A stretch of 64,000 bases of DNA from Pictodentalium vernedei (GCA_031216915.1 CM062288.1:175563919-175627918), one strand, 5' to 3'; positions 1-12,756 are shown, counted from the first letter of the stretch. Made by a program: numbers and translations. The notes: a model not told the origin generated them from the sequence alone.

Positions 1-330
1 CTAACTCCAATCAGCCACTGAAGGGCGGAGTTATACGTGAACAAACTACTGCCCTCAAAAGAAATTACATTGAGAATAATATCCCGTAAATCTTTTCTTG
101 AAGACGTAATGATAACGCCTCAGTAAGGCGGATTACGTATAATAAAGCGTCTAAGTTAAGTCTACTATACATAATGTCGTTCCCAACATTGAAATTGGAA
201 AAGACATAAACGGCGAAAAAGAATATATGCAGTCTTTAATCACACCGTCTAGACGCATATGAACTCTCGGTATGCCCTGCTCTGCCAAAATAAACTATTT
301 GTATAAATGATAAAATGGCAGAAATGAGCA
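1..330. other. unassigned left edge
   Basis: No gene or recognisable repeat is seen. The segment is moderately AT-rich. It precedes the first copy of the 1.13 kb tandem unit and could be the end of an earlier, more diverged unit, but I found no convincing alignment. Confidence 0.4.
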
Positions 331-2590
331 ACGCGGACAAGAAACTAAACTATCATGCTTAGTAGCAGGCTTGTATATATATATATATATAGCGTCGAAA
401 AATAAAACACATGTTGTAATGACAATATTGGACTGCGTCGGTAAGTCAGGGACAATGTCCCTGAACCGATCGAAAAATCCGAGTCCAATGACGCTATAAG
501 TCTCTTATCCAAGATCGCAGCAATGAAGTCCGAAATAATAATCACTGGAAGATAATGCCAGAAGATATGAAAGGCATCTTCCGCTACTACTAAAGGGAAA
601 ACTCGAAATCTTTCGAATCCCTTTCGCCATCCTGTCGGACCCTATAAAGCGTTCGGTCGTCCGTAGCTGATGCAACCGCGGACCGCACCGACCCAGCGCC
701 GTCGGATAATTCCTGATTCGACCGAGAAACTGTCAATTGCTGGGATGCTGCGAAACAACTGTGCTAACTCGGATAGCACGTCCGTCACTGAGGCCTGAGG
801 AGAAGCGGTCTTACGATGCATTGCCGCTGGAAGCTCCGTGATCGTTACCCCGTGCATACTTCCAATATGCGAGCGAACGGAGTGTATAGGCCTCGTGTCC
901 CTTGGCTACCGGATGGCGTGACCTATTCGCCGTGGAATCACTGAATGCCGAAACTGATCGGATACTCGAGGTCACGTAGCCAATGTGCGGTCGTGTGCCC
1001 TGCTGTGAGGATGAGGAAGCATTAAAGACAGTGTCTCGGACTGTCAATATAACGGAGCGTCCCGACCAACGGACATATGCTCCGAATGTAATATATCTGA
1101 ACCACAACATGCGGTCCCCTATGTTGTTGGGCGAGAGAGGGACCTCTCTCGCTCACAGCCCGGACGGACCTGGACAAGCCAGAAACCGGACTAACAGGCT
1201 TCCTCCGATCTGTCCTCAATCTGCCGTCACTGGGTGAGTACTAAAGTAATTAAAGTGCTCGCATCACCCAAATCTCCTTCCTAGACCGCAACGGACGAAC
1301 CCGGCAGCCGAACCATTCGATGAATGTACGCTACACCGGGTGAGCTAGCGAATGTCACTCCGTAGGCGATAGACATATTCCATGAGCACTTATTGCCGCT
1401 AACTCTTCATTAACTATGACGACAGAGGCACACTTTTGAAAGACATCTCCATAACTCTTCGAACAAGAAACCAGAAATGCTTGGATAGCAAGCATAAAAT
1501 AATAATATATATAGCGTCGTTCAACAATTCGAAAGTTTGTGTGACATTATTGGACTATGTCGGAACTGAGGGACGATGTCCCTGAACCGAACCAAAAATT
1601 TCTAAGTCCACCGACGCTATCAGTTTCTTATCCGGCATCGCAGCATTCTGGTCCGACGAAAGAAGCTGTAGAAGACCAAGTCAGATGACATACACAACAG
1701 CATATGTTGTTCCGAAAGGGAAAGCTCGAAATCCTCCGAATCCCTTTCGGTATCCCGTCGGGCCGGATGAAACTTCGGACGTCCGTACTAGCTTCCGCGG
1801 AGCGTCCCGACCCAGCATCGTCGGATAAAATATATGCGACAGATTCAGTTGATGCTGGGATGCTGCGATAAACTGTGCTGTTAAGGAAAGCACGTCCGTT
1901 CCCGAGGCCTGTGCAGTAGCGGTCTTACGATGCATTGCCGCCGGAAGCTCCGTGTACGTTGACTCCCGCACACTTCCTATGCGAACGTCCGGAGTCTGCA
2001 GGCCTCGTGTCCCTGGCTATCGGATGGTGTGACCTGGTCGCCGAAGAATCCTTGATCGGCGAAGCTGGTAATATATCGGCGGTCACGCAGCCAAGGTGTG
2101 GTCGTGTGCGCTGACGAGAAGAGGAAGCCTTAGCAGTCTCAGCGGACTGCCTATACAACGGAGCGTCCCGAGCGACGGACGTATGCTCCGCTTGCAACAC
2201 AATTTGTACCACAACATCTGGGGCCAGATGTTGTTGAACGAGAGAGGGGCCTCTCTCGCTTGCCGTCCGGATGGACCGGAACGAGCTATGAACCGGACTA
2301 AAAGGCTTCCTGCGTTCTCCCTCCGATCCGCCGTCACTGGGTGTGCATTAAGTTAATTTATAGTGCTTGCATCACCCCAAAATTCCTTCTAGACCGCAAC
2401 GGACGAACCCGGCTGCCGAACCATTCGGTGAATGGACGCTACACCAGGCGAGCTAGCGGACGTCAAAGGCCGTCGAACCTACTAGGGTCCTCTTAGGCAA
2501 TTGGCGTATTTACATGAGCACTTTTCCGCTAGCCCTTCATTAATTGTGACGACGGAGGCACACTGTTGGAAGACATCACAGATACATCAC
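331..2590. repeat. tandem pair of a 1.13 kb GC-rich, hairpin-rich unit
   Basis: Two diverged copies lie head to tail, about 331-1460 and 1461-2590. Matching landmarks sit 1122 to 1132 bases apart: the GGGACAATGTCCC or GGGACGATGTCCC palindrome at 449 and 1570, the motif ACGATGCATTGCCG near 813 and 1928, and the CATGAGCACTT block near 1381 and 2513. The unit core is GC- and CpG-rich, unlike the AT-rich surroundings. Several hairpins recur in both copies. Small ORFs on both strands are not conserved in frame between copies because of indels, so I regard the unit as non-coding. It could be a satellite unit or the terminal part of an undescribed element. I do not recognise the family. Confidence 0.85.
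2212..2258. repeat. paired hairpins in the second 1.13 kb unit
   Basis: Two adjacent near-perfect stems occur: CAACATCTGG paired with CCAGATGTTG across a 2-base loop (2212-2233), then CGAGAGAGG paired with CCTCTCTCG across a 2-base loop (2239-2258). The first unit keeps both at 1105-1126 (outer six pairs) and 1132-1151. Retention in two diverged copies suggests that the structure matters to the element or marks slipped-strand origins. Confidence 0.75.
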
Positions 2591-4354
2591 CCTAATCTTG
2601 ATCGTCTGAAATAGAAATTGATAAAGTAGAGTGACCCTGCGGGGAAAGGACCGAAGTGTCCAAATCCCCAACAACATACCGTGACATACGCTTCCCATAT
2701 TGTCATCGAAATCATACGATACAGAACAGGAGTTAATGTGAGTACACTGACCACATATAGAATGATAATAAAGTCAGAGGAAGACTTCCTCTTAAAACAA
2801 TTGATCAATATCCTTTCAATGTGAAAAGAAAACAAGTCCTGGTACTCGCACTAACCCCTGGCAATCAAAATACATAATAATAATATGATCCATTAATATA
2901 GAAAAAATAACTGAAATCAAAATATTTTGAAAAAATATTTTTTCAGAACAGCCCAAGTTTCTGAAAAGTAATGTTGAGCCCCAATGGATCCCAAGCCTAA
3001 GTGTGGACAAAAATTTTAAAAATATTTTAAACAATTTATTCAACACTTACGAACAATAATAATGTATCTAGTTATGATTAAAATAACATAAAGATATTAT
3101 TTATTAGAAATCCCCCCCTCACACAGAGGGCTGTTGTAAATGTAAACAATGAGTGTAAAAATACTAAAATAAGACTCCAGGCACCCAGGCCCGAAATCAG
3201 TTACCAAAAATACACTATCTGATGCAAAACAGAGACTTCCAGGGAAGAAACTGCAGAACATCAGATGGTAGATGCAGAACACAACGCCTAACCACCCGTA
3301 GGTGAAGACGTAAACATGGGGAAAGAACAGAATTCATTCTGTTATTCAGCTAAAACTCCCAAGAAATTTTAGTAATAATAATTACAGAAACTATGCCAAA
3401 AGCATGGGAGAATAGCAAGGGGGAACTTAAAGGACAGGGAGAGAGGAAAACACTTAAAAAAAACAGTGTAACTAAATAATCAGAATGACAACAAAATGGC
3501 TGCTGCCTTGAAAATAGGTAACTTAACATAATTTCATTAAAAAATTTTAAGTTACAGCCCTGATAATATTCTGTCACACATTCTTTTCCTCTCCTCCTTC
3601 TCTATCCTCCTTAGAATCACCATTTCACTAATATTTATGTGTCTGGCATCATTTAAACTGAGATTTAAAAGCACAAAGATCAGTCAGATGTTAACTGATG
3701 AAGGGCCAAACTTAGAATGATAAATGGCGCCAATTTCGGAACGTCCTTGACACTGCGCATGTGCAGTAGGGGCGAAGTGTGGAGGGCCTTTCAGGACATG
3801 TTTTCTTTAGTTTTAGATGCAAATTTTGGGGATGGGGGGGCAAAATTTGTGTTTGGCCCTATATTTTAAGAGTTAGCACCAGCTATGTCTGGGTCATTGG
3901 TACAGTATAAAAATATGACGCATCACTGAGGAGGGAAGGTGTATGTGCTGGGGGGGGGGGGGGGGGGAGTTCATTTTCCAGAAGAAAAAATCCGTCCAAT
4001 GACTCATGCATGCATAAACGAAACATTCACGGAACACTTGATTCTAGTACACAAAACGAAAGGAAATCTTGCGATGAGAAATATTATATTTCATTATGCA
4101 TTGTGTTTTCAATGTGAAAGAAGTTGGAACCATGCAGTGAGGCAGAAATACGCAGTCTGGAAACTATGTTGGCCCTATCCTCAGTACATGCGCGTTTAAT
4201 TTTTTGTACCCAGTGTTCCATTTAGCGAATAAGATTGACCGTTTTCCATCTTTAGGAAGTATGTGCTCTCGAATTCAAAACCCACCGTTTTTATGCGGGG
4301 TTTTTTTCCGAAGATAAAAATTAAGAATAACATTTTTCCATAGAGATTATTACA
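2591..4354. other. intergenic, no gene seen
   Basis: AT-rich sequence with no convincing coding region. It holds a G homopolymer of about 20 bases near 3950. Short ORFs here have no recognisable domain. Confidence 0.5.
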
Positions 4355-4493
4355 ATTATGTGGATGTACAAAATATGTATTCGAGTCGAGCTCCGGGTTC
4401 TAAGGGCAGATCACGACAAGTCGAAGACGAGTCATGATCTACCCTTAGAACCCGGAGCGAGACTCGGATACATATTTTGTACATCCACATAAT
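4355..4493. repeat. 139 bp palindrome (foldback)
   Basis: The left arm beginning ATTATGTGGATGTACAAAAT is matched in reverse by the right arm ending at 4493. Arms are about 60 bases with few mismatches around a central spacer near 4413-4435 that itself partly pairs. The form suits a MITE or a foldback replication product. No coding potential. Confidence 0.85.
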
Positions 4494-4622
4494 GGTAATA
4501 ATCATTTTATCTTACAATATCTTGGAGATACGTCAAGCATGTAGACGAATGTATAACAAACTATTTATTCGTACGGATGACCAAAAAGAAAAAAAATGGA
4601 AGTCACACAAAAGGAACATGCT

Positions 4623-4670
4623 TGTATCCGACCCCCTAATACAAACATCTCTATCAGGGGGTCGGATACA
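4623..4670. repeat. 15 bp perfect-stem hairpin
   Basis: TGTATCCGACCCCCT at 4623-4637 is exactly complementary to AGGGGGTCGGATACA at 4656-4670, with an 18-base loop. Isolated; function unknown. Confidence 0.75.
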
Positions 4671-5924
4671 CGACAGTTGCAGAGTTAATACAGACAAAAT
4701 ACATGTTGATTGTAAGATAAAATTTGAGAACGTGATGCAGACGATCTTATTTGGATATCACTGAGAAAGCAATGGGCATGTGGGCTCAAACAACGTTTTG
4801 AAGCTAAAATTGCAAATGTGTGAATACAGTTCAGGGTAATCCCAAATGATTATTCTTTTATTATGCCAGATTATGCAGCTAACAAAGTACTCACGCATTC
4901 TACGTGAACGCCACGGGTAAAATATTAAAGTCGCGAACATTGAGAAGAATGGAATTCTCCTCTTTACTGATACATGTTAGGATGCGACCAGGCCCTCGAA
5001 ATGTCAACAATGAATATTTATTTAATTTTTTTTAATTATTATTTCCATGTGCTAAACACAGATTTATTCATAAATCAGTTGATGTGCATGAGCATGCTGC
5101 GGTATATAAGGAGAAAATAATTTCTGATGGGGCGAGTTGATGGAACGGAATTGTCAGGTTTGAAAACAATTTGCGCAGTTTGAAGAACATGGCTGTTGAT
5201 ATTACAATGATGTTTTTTACAGTGCACTTGAGTTACTTGTAGAAATAAATAACGGAAAATAACCACTGTGTGTTTTCAGTCAGATGAGCATCATTCTTAA
5301 CATATTTCTGTCTAAAAATATCACCTTCACATATTTATTTGGAACAGCAGATTACCCAAAAGAACAACTTTTCCAATGTTTGATTTCGAAACTCCCCGAG
5401 GCATTTCTGAAGAAAATTGCACTTTTATTGAAAATGTTGTACGGTGTGTTTGCCGTCTTGACAGTGGTGAGAAAAAATATTTAATGTCGATAAAACTGAC
5501 TCGACATGCTTCATATTCAATTCTGAGTTGGTTACTTACTTGTGTTTAATTGCATTAATACATTTACATTAGAAACGCTATCGCGGTGATGAGCGGTAAT
5601 GCATGGGAAATAAAGTAGCACTTAATACATCAGAATCGCTACTTTACTAATGAGCATTAATCTCTCAACCTGGAGATCGCGGTGGTAAAATTTGACGCGG
5701 ATGTCACTGGGTCATTTTAATCTCTTTTCCTCGTACCGGTGATGGGCGATTGTGGGATCATCCCCCTGGCGTGTACTGTAAATGCACTTCTTGTAAATCG
5801 TGATAAACAAGTTGAAATTTGCATACCAGAGTTAAAACAATTTCAGTATACAATTACTAATTATGATTAAATTTGCCGATGACAGTTTTGAACATGGTAC
5901 TGATTATGTATATAAATCGGTATA
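4671..5924. other. intergenic, no gene seen
   Basis: AT-rich DNA without recognisable coding sequence or RNA gene. Short ORFs such as 5284-5484 have no domain I recognise. Confidence 0.45.
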
Positions 5925-6497
5925 CACTACTGCGCTAGCGACTGTTACATGAATATCCTAGGTCTGAGGTGAGACAAAAGTATTAAACCCATCCGATATT
6001 ACGCGGACAATGAATGCAATAATTAAATTGGACAAGACATTTGGAGTGAAAGGGATTATCTCCAGAGAGCGTAATTGTGGCATTAATTGTGAAATAGATT
6101 AGACCAAATAAACTACTGCATGTTGATGTCACAGAATGTCAGAATGATAACCAGTCATCAATAATTTTCTGAATCAAATTTATGTACATATGTGTCGGAA
6201 TGTTGCAATTTGTCGGAATTTAAAAAAAATATTCTAACTGATTAAAAACATGTATTTTAACCACAAAATTGTGAAAGTCGTACAAAATACTACAATAAGT
6301 ACATCCTTTTTACTCAGGTGCCCTAGAAATTAATTACAGCTGTAATCTGTTTGACCGTGAATCACGGCGATTTTAATATCGTGTCGGACATTGACTCAAG
6401 AAATAATTGCCAATATTAGTCGGTGACTTTTCTTCGATCTTGAATGAAAATACCGTTGACCTGGGATATTCACGAAATGGTTGCTTGCGCAGTAGTG
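5925..6497. mobile_element. 573 bp TIR element with TA target (MITE-like)
   Basis: The ends read CACTACTGCGC...GCGCAGTAGTG and are flanked on each side by TA. The inverted similarity continues inward through the TGAATATCC(C/T)AGGTC block. The same TIR family, with CACTACGCTGCAAGCGAC, ends the 4.4 kb element at 6610-11027, so this is probably a short non-autonomous relative. No ORF of note. TA duplication suggests the Tc1/mariner or a similar TA-targeting superfamily; the assignment is inference. Confidence 0.75.
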
Positions 6498-6593
6498 TAC
6501 CTTAACGTAGAGGGGTATCACTACGTTCAGATCACTGAACTAGTATGGGAGTACAATAAATGCCCTTTTTAGTTTGCCAAAGAGTGCAACTTT

Positions 6594-9500
6594 CTTAAGG
6601 GCCTATATACACTACGCTGCAAGCGACGATTACATGAATCTCCCAGGTCCGAGGAACTGTGTCTCAAGATCACTCATAAACTGCCGACAACTGTCGGAGA
6701 GTATGTCTGTGATCTGTGTTCGACATTTTATTAAAAACTTGGACAGTACGAGACAAATGGATTAGCGACTTGATTGGTTTCTCAGACCGTACTGTGAAAA
6801 AGATTAAGCTTCACAATTATTGACAGCAGATTTGAACAACTTTTCCCTCAAGTTGCAAAAGGAAATTATGAAAATATTAAAACTAAATCAAGTTACGCCG
6901 ACCATTTTTAATTCGTTGCGAAACGCTTCACAATTTATTATTACCCATTTAAACAACAATTTCAAAATAAACACTCGATTTCCCCATAATTGTGAAAACA
7001 AGATTACATGTATACATTTAAATTAATATTAAATAAGCACAACCTTATTTAATAAAAATTTATATATTTCTATAGGCGTTTTTCGCAGAGAGCGTAATCT
7101 CTTCTGTTCGGAAATTGCATTTTTAAAAAAAAATGAATTGGATAGGCTGAGAAACAATAACCGAGAAAATAAAATCAACGTTAGTGGCTCAGAGCCCTTT
7201 GAAATATGACATGATACTGTTCCACCCTTACCTCCGCCACCCTATAAATATGCCTATTTACGTTGAATGGAATGACTGCCAATCCAGCCCCACCCCCTGC
7301 CCCCCTGCATTACACTAGGCTTAAGTCCATTAATTTCCCACGTAACGCGTTTTGCAGTGGCCATCACTCATCGCCGTGCAAAGATTCCTCAATGCCCCCA
7401 CCCCCAACAAACAAATCCATTTTGTGCCAAGTATGCCACTGAATGTGAGTTTCCAAACAATAGTCGCCATTCTTTCTCTTTCTCAGTCTCAATCGACCGA
7501 CCGCTACATGCTCTTTGGGGTAAATTGATAATTTTCATTCTTGGCAAAAGCTTTCAATCAAGGAGTACTGCCGCTATAATTAAAAAGAGCAGAACGAAGA
7601 TTCAAATACTCATTTATTTATACTTATTCAACACAACAAAATAAAAGAAATGAACGTTTTGAACTTATATTCGCTCATATACAGTGATAATATACACATG
7701 GTATTTCGAAATAAAAAAAAACGTTCTCACTCATCCGGACCTTTACATTTCGCCCCATGCAACAGTCCATGTTTCTTATCATATACAGTATGTGCCAAGT
7801 GTATCCTGTCTCAAACACCCAACACGGTGGACGATTTTCTAAAAATCACCGGCCAACACAGTGTCACACGGTGTAATTTGACCAAATTAAACAACGTGTG
7901 CAAATGGTCTTTAGATATGGAAAAGATTATCTCCTTCTTGGTAAATCACTGTTGCAACGGTGATTCAGTGTGAAGAGGATTATTTCCTTCTTGGTAATAT
8001 AATTAACTGGCTACCAATTGCGCTACTGCAAAAACGTGAGTTGAAATGGGGTTTGTCGAACAGGCTAAGCCTATTTACACGTGTGTAGATTCAAACTGGT
8101 GATGTCTCATTGTGACAAAGAGATGTGCATTCAATTTTAGAAAAAATAAAAATTACCCCACACGTTATCTGCATGAAAACGGTCGTACCAACAAGTCCAT
8201 TTCATTTTCATTTAATACACTGGCCATAGGAATAGATGGATGGGGGAGGGGAGGGGGGGGGGGTCGGCCCATTGGAGTCTGGGACGTTTCAATTTACCCT
8301 GGGACATTGTGTTCCCGATATTTTTGAAAACTCAACACGAAAACGTGCCGAGTAAAACACATAGGTCGAAACTACCACTGGAAGCCATTTCAGCCACCGA
8401 TCATATTCTGAGAAACTAAAACTAAAGGCATTATAAGCTCCTAACATACTGCCAATTGACACCGTGCTTGAAATTTAATTCCCTCTTTTGAACTGTACAG
8501 GACACGTTACAGGCAGAGGAAGGTCTGTAAATTGGTACTGGTTAGTTTTACATAACGTTTTATACTTCGCAGCCGTTGTTTCCTACCCCCCCCCCCCCCC
8601 CTCCAAAAATGCTGGCATAGAAGTTATGGACACAAAAAAAAACGACATGAACATAGTTATGCATCAGTTGTCCCTCCCACCAACTCTCAATACCCCATTT
8701 CACTTCTCCGCCCTCCATTGCGCCATTCCCCAAAACTCTGGAGATTGAATGTCCTGAAGTTTCCAATTTGATAGAAAAAATACTTTCTATTCATCGCCTC
8801 AGTGATTTCTTGAATGACTTGATGCCATAATACTCTTAGCTACGTCGGATGTCATTTACCACTTAATAAAGGCTTCGGTACCCCCGGTATATTGTGCATT
8901 ACAAAATATTTCAATGGCTGTGGGTGCAACATTTTAAAAAATGTCAATCATTTAAATGCAGCAAATCTCCTTTTGCCATTCAAATAGTTGGTAGTTCTGC
9001 CATTCAAATAGTGGGTAGTTCAGATAAAAAGAAGAAAAAAAACAATGGAAAAGGCACTCTTAGACTAGCAGTAACCGTCCCCCTTTCGTGTTTTCACAGG
9101 TGCTTAATTACAGTAGTTTGTTTTGTAATTAAACTGGTGGCAATTAGACGTTCACCGAAATTGGATTAAGTGCCGGGCATACAAATCAATCAGCTTCCTT
9201 TTATTGTGCAGGCCTTCTGAAGTTATTGTTTACAAAAACAATGCTCTGATCTCACAATGCACCCCGAAAAGTAATTAAGTATTCATGAAATTGAATTAAA
9301 TATTTTGAGAATGGAGTCAATTAATCCATTCCCGACTTGTGTATTGTTTCCCGACACTCTGCATTCCTTCAGTTCAGTGTACTCACAGTGACATGATTTT
9401 ATTCTCATCACATTCAATAGCAGCCTTACCTTTTTCTGAATCCATGGCGCATTTGAATATTGAAATTCCATTGCATCTTAATACGAACGCTTATCATTTT

Positions 9501-11985
9501 GAGTCTAAGGATTTTGCGAGAGCGTGGTGAGGGAAGGGGAGCCCATCGGCAAGAATAACGTGTTTGAGCCTTTTACCCACTTCGTGTAGCGGCGAGACGG
9601 GGGCGAACACAAGAGGTGTGCCCCTGAAACAAATGTGAAATTCGAGACAAAAACCCCCCCCTCAATTTCCTTGACTGAATCTGCTTGTGTCCATAATTTA
9701 TAAGTCGTGGAAGGCAACAATAATTAGGCCACATCACCGGGGTGGGGGCACAACTGAAATGGGGGAGGGTTATGTGTCCATCAGTACGGTCTTCATGGCC
9801 CTGCCAAAATGATCAAACTGATTTAATGGTACTGTACTCATTACTAAGTTCCTAGGTAGGCCCTGGGTGATGTATCCCTACCCCCCCCCCCCCCCCCCCA
9901 CACACACACAAACCGAGTTGATTTATAGATGGCTTCCGGAATGTAATGTAAATCAGGTCTGGGCTAATTTACTGGATAAGTTCTGTAATTTTCGGAAAAC
10001 TGAGGACGAGTTGACGATTTCTGTTTAACTTTTTATGATCCAAAACTCGAAAGGTGCAAATTGTTCCAGTAGTAGGCCTAATCCACAGGGAATTTAACCA
10101 TGCCAAGAGTTCACTGAGCTCTGTGAAACAACATTGAACTGGTTTAGTGGTTAATTGTCTTGTACATACTTACAATGGAGGCTCTTATTACGCCCATTTA
10201 ACCTAATTTAAACTGAGAAATGAAGGCAATGGGCTGTAATGGGACAGTTGGATAAATTTGTTATCACTATGCGCTTGATGCTGCCGCGCTTCCTTAACCC
10301 ATAATTAATAAGGGCACGACAGCATCGATCCAAACAAACTGTCAGATATCCTTTTTTCGATTTCTAAGCTTGTGCCGAGTACCTGTGTTTGTTTTGGCAT
10401 TCAACGCGATGGTGATATCATCGATAATTAGAAGATTCAATACGGGAAAAAAAAACGAAAATCAGAAGCCGATTCTAACCCCCGTTTTCCAATGCACGCA
10501 CGCAGAAAAATGAGAACTGAAGGCCAACGTGTGGTCTAAACTATTTAAAATGAACAACACCGTCACAACAAAGTTTGAATAAAAACAATTGAGACTGAGT
10601 TCGCTATGACATTAACTTGACGTATAATATTATGATGATGTATTTTGTTCTCAACATTTTAAAACTGTATGTTAATTAGGCGTGAGGTGATTGAAAAATT
10701 CAAGAAGAATTGTCAGTGTAATGTATTGCTCATTAATGTTATTTTCAAGGTGACATTGTCGACAGAAATTGTCAAGAATAAAATGTGCACGTATCTATAA
10801 GACTGCTTTGTTTTCTTGAGGTGGAGTTGATGTACAGAAGTTAATTACCGCTAATCCTTTACACAATTATCTCCGAGGTTACGCGACATGAGCTAATCCT
10901 TTTCTCTTGAAATGCCTCACTGGATTTAATTATTGCTAACTCAGTCGGCGTAATATCGGACAGGTTTAAATCTTTTCTCTTAACTCGGACCTGGGCGATT
11001 CATGTAATCGTCGCTTGCAGCGTAGTGTAAGTAATGAAATTTTGTTTATTCTGAATATTCTCACCTCCGATATTCCTTCAATTCAAATTAAATATACACA
11101 AAATGTACATCAAAATGAAGGTTGGGATGTATAGAACATGAAACGCATGTGTAATCAACTCATAGAGCCGACTGTATGCACCACTGGTTCCTGGAAGTCT
11201 GCGGCCGTATTCGCACCAGAACTGATAATATAATAATATTTCACAAAAACAACTTGTGGCCAAATGTGCGTTACATATCCAAGAACAAAGCTAGGGGATA
11301 AAAATTCTTCAAAACACGGCGACAGAGCTGCATTGGGGAAAATTCCAACGTCTTTGCTTTTGTTTACGTATGAGTATACTTTCGATTTACGGCCGACGTC
11401 CTTGCACAGAAAAAGCATGTAAAAACAACACCGTCTAAAATCAAATAATGAAAAAGATCGCCTTCATACAGTATACTGTTATTAGATAGAGATTGCACAG
11501 TTGCCATATTCAATGCAAGGTATCATGATACCTGTTGAAATTAGAATTACGATTTTGTTTTTTGATGGAAATTCGTGGTAACGAGTGATTTGCACATGTC
11601 TGTCGAGCATGGAAACCATCTTCAATAAAAAATGCAGACAGTGTTGTCCTTTTCCAAAATGCAGACCTATTGCTGTATTCGAAAGTGTTTTGAATGCCTT
11701 GCTTTGTTCTTGGATATATGAAGCACATTTGGCCACAAGTTGTTCTGATGAAATATTATTTTATTATCAGTTCTGGTGTGAATACGGTAGCAGACTTCCA
11801 TGAACCAGTGGTGCCTACAGTCGACTCTACGAGTTGATTACATGTCATATGTGTTTCGTGTTCTGTACATCCCAACCTTCATTTTGATGTATAATCTGTG
11901 TATATTTAATCTGAATTTAAGGAATATGAGAGGTGAGAATTTCAAAATAAACAAAATTCCATTACTTATATAGGCCCTTAAATCT
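6594..11985. mobile_element. foldback element (long inverted arms), split by the 4.4 kb insertion
   Basis: Sequence 11028-11360 is an inverted, diverged copy of about 11625-11985, with a loop of roughly 265 bases. The outer few bases of the left arm (CTTAAGGGCCTATATA) lie at 6594-6609, separated by the inserted element. Shared blocks include CAAAATGAAGGTTGGGATGT and CAACTTGTGGCCAAATGTGC. A single-arm relative occurs at about 29868-30135. The small ORFs on both strands here are mirror images of each other and not genes. Confidence 0.75.
6610..11027. mobile_element. 4.4 kb TA-flanked TIR transposon, no transposase recognised
   Basis: The left end at 6610 and the right end at 11027 are inverted copies over at least 40 bases (CACTACGCTGCAAGCGACGA on the left, the reverse at the right). 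TA lies immediately outside both. Removing the element and one TA rebuilds AAGGGCCTATATAAGTAATG, which is found uninterrupted in the reverse strand near 11970, inside the right arm of the host foldback element. This is strong evidence for a simple insertion. The inside has only short ORFs (for example 7357-7644 and 7650-7973) with no domain I recognise, plus several G/C homopolymers. It is therefore probably non-autonomous or decayed. Confidence 0.85.
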
Positions 11986-12599
11986 CAGTGCAGCTATTAT
12001 TAGACTCGTCCCGAAGCTGCCTGTGAGTGACATTGGTGTAACTTCAAGAATTTCGGTAATTCGTCTTCAAGTTCACTCGAAACAGGGAATATTTTCGCTC
12101 CATATCAAATGCTTACGGATCCATAGCCCGATTGTCCGTATGGTCTCATTGCTGGCGGAGGACCCTGTGGGGGATATCTCTGTTGTGAGTGCATCATTTG
12201 TTAGTTTGATTTCGAATTACAGATTAAAATAATTGTTCCAACAAAGAATCGAAGTTGACGCGGATGTTGAAACGAATAAAAAAAATGAACTATCAAATGG
12301 ATTTGGGTTCAGAACGGGTCGCTTAAATAAATTATATCTATAAAACTACTTTTCACTTTTATATTTACACTTTCATAATTTGTATCGTATATGGGATAGG
12401 TTTGAAACTTTTATAGCTAGTTGTATAGAAAATGTATTCAGTTCATATTTTTTTGTGAGTCAGTTGTTATTTGCTTTTCCTGAAACATTCCGTACTTTTA
12501 AATATGTACTGTACTGCAACTTCCGGTTGCAAAACGGCTTTTTATTATCATTAACATTTACTGATTTACGAATATATTGTTGGTACTGGCTCATGTATC
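11986..12599 (+). other. CDK5 5' flank / possible 5' UTR
   Basis: About 600 bases between the foldback element and the CDK5 start codon. No TATA box or CpG island stands out and no coding region is seen. The transcription start of CDK5 should lie here or upstream, but its position cannot be set from sequence. Confidence 0.35.
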
Positions 12600-12636
12600 A
12601 TGCAGAAATATGAGAAGCTGGAAAAAATTGGAGAAG
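12600..12636 (+). CDS. CDK5: cyclin-dependent kinase 5, exon 1
   Basis: CDK5 is a proline-directed Ser/Thr kinase that is activated by p35/p39-type partners rather than classical cyclins and acts mainly in neurons (family knowledge). This exon encodes MQKYEKLEKIGEG, the CDK5 N-terminus as I know it from vertebrates, including the start of the glycine-rich loop. The start codon is fixed by that match. The exon ends in phase 1 (G|GT), and the donor reads GTTCGA, weaker than the usual GTRAGT. The seven exons seen here give about 210 residues of roughly 290. The remaining C-lobe from the E after CIFA is not found before 64000. Introns 1 to 6 are about 20.8, 4.1, 1.9, 0.6, 11.0 and 5.2 kb, and intron 7 exceeds 7.2 kb. 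Confidence 0.93.
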
Positions 12637-12756
12637 GTTCGAGTGTTTGCTTGCCGATGTTTCAGTGTCCCGACTTTTTTCGTCTGTCTGTCGGTCAGGC
12701 TGTCTGTCTTCGCTCGTGCCCGTCGCGAATTACAGTTTACACCACATCCGGCCTCC

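Noticed and set aside
642-2356. Short ORFs on both strands in the 1.13 kb tandem units (for example ELPAAMHRKTA readings)
   Set aside because: Similar peptide pieces occur in both units only because the DNA is duplicated. Frames are not kept across the unit and no domain is seen.
7357-7973. Two adjacent ORFs of 95 and 107 codons in the 4.4 kb element as a split transposase
   Set aside because: No DDE motif, helix-turn-helix or similarity between them and a known transposase can be seen.
8560-8766. Glycine-rich minus-strand ORF
   Set aside because: Its composition comes from a C homopolymer, and it is open on both strands.
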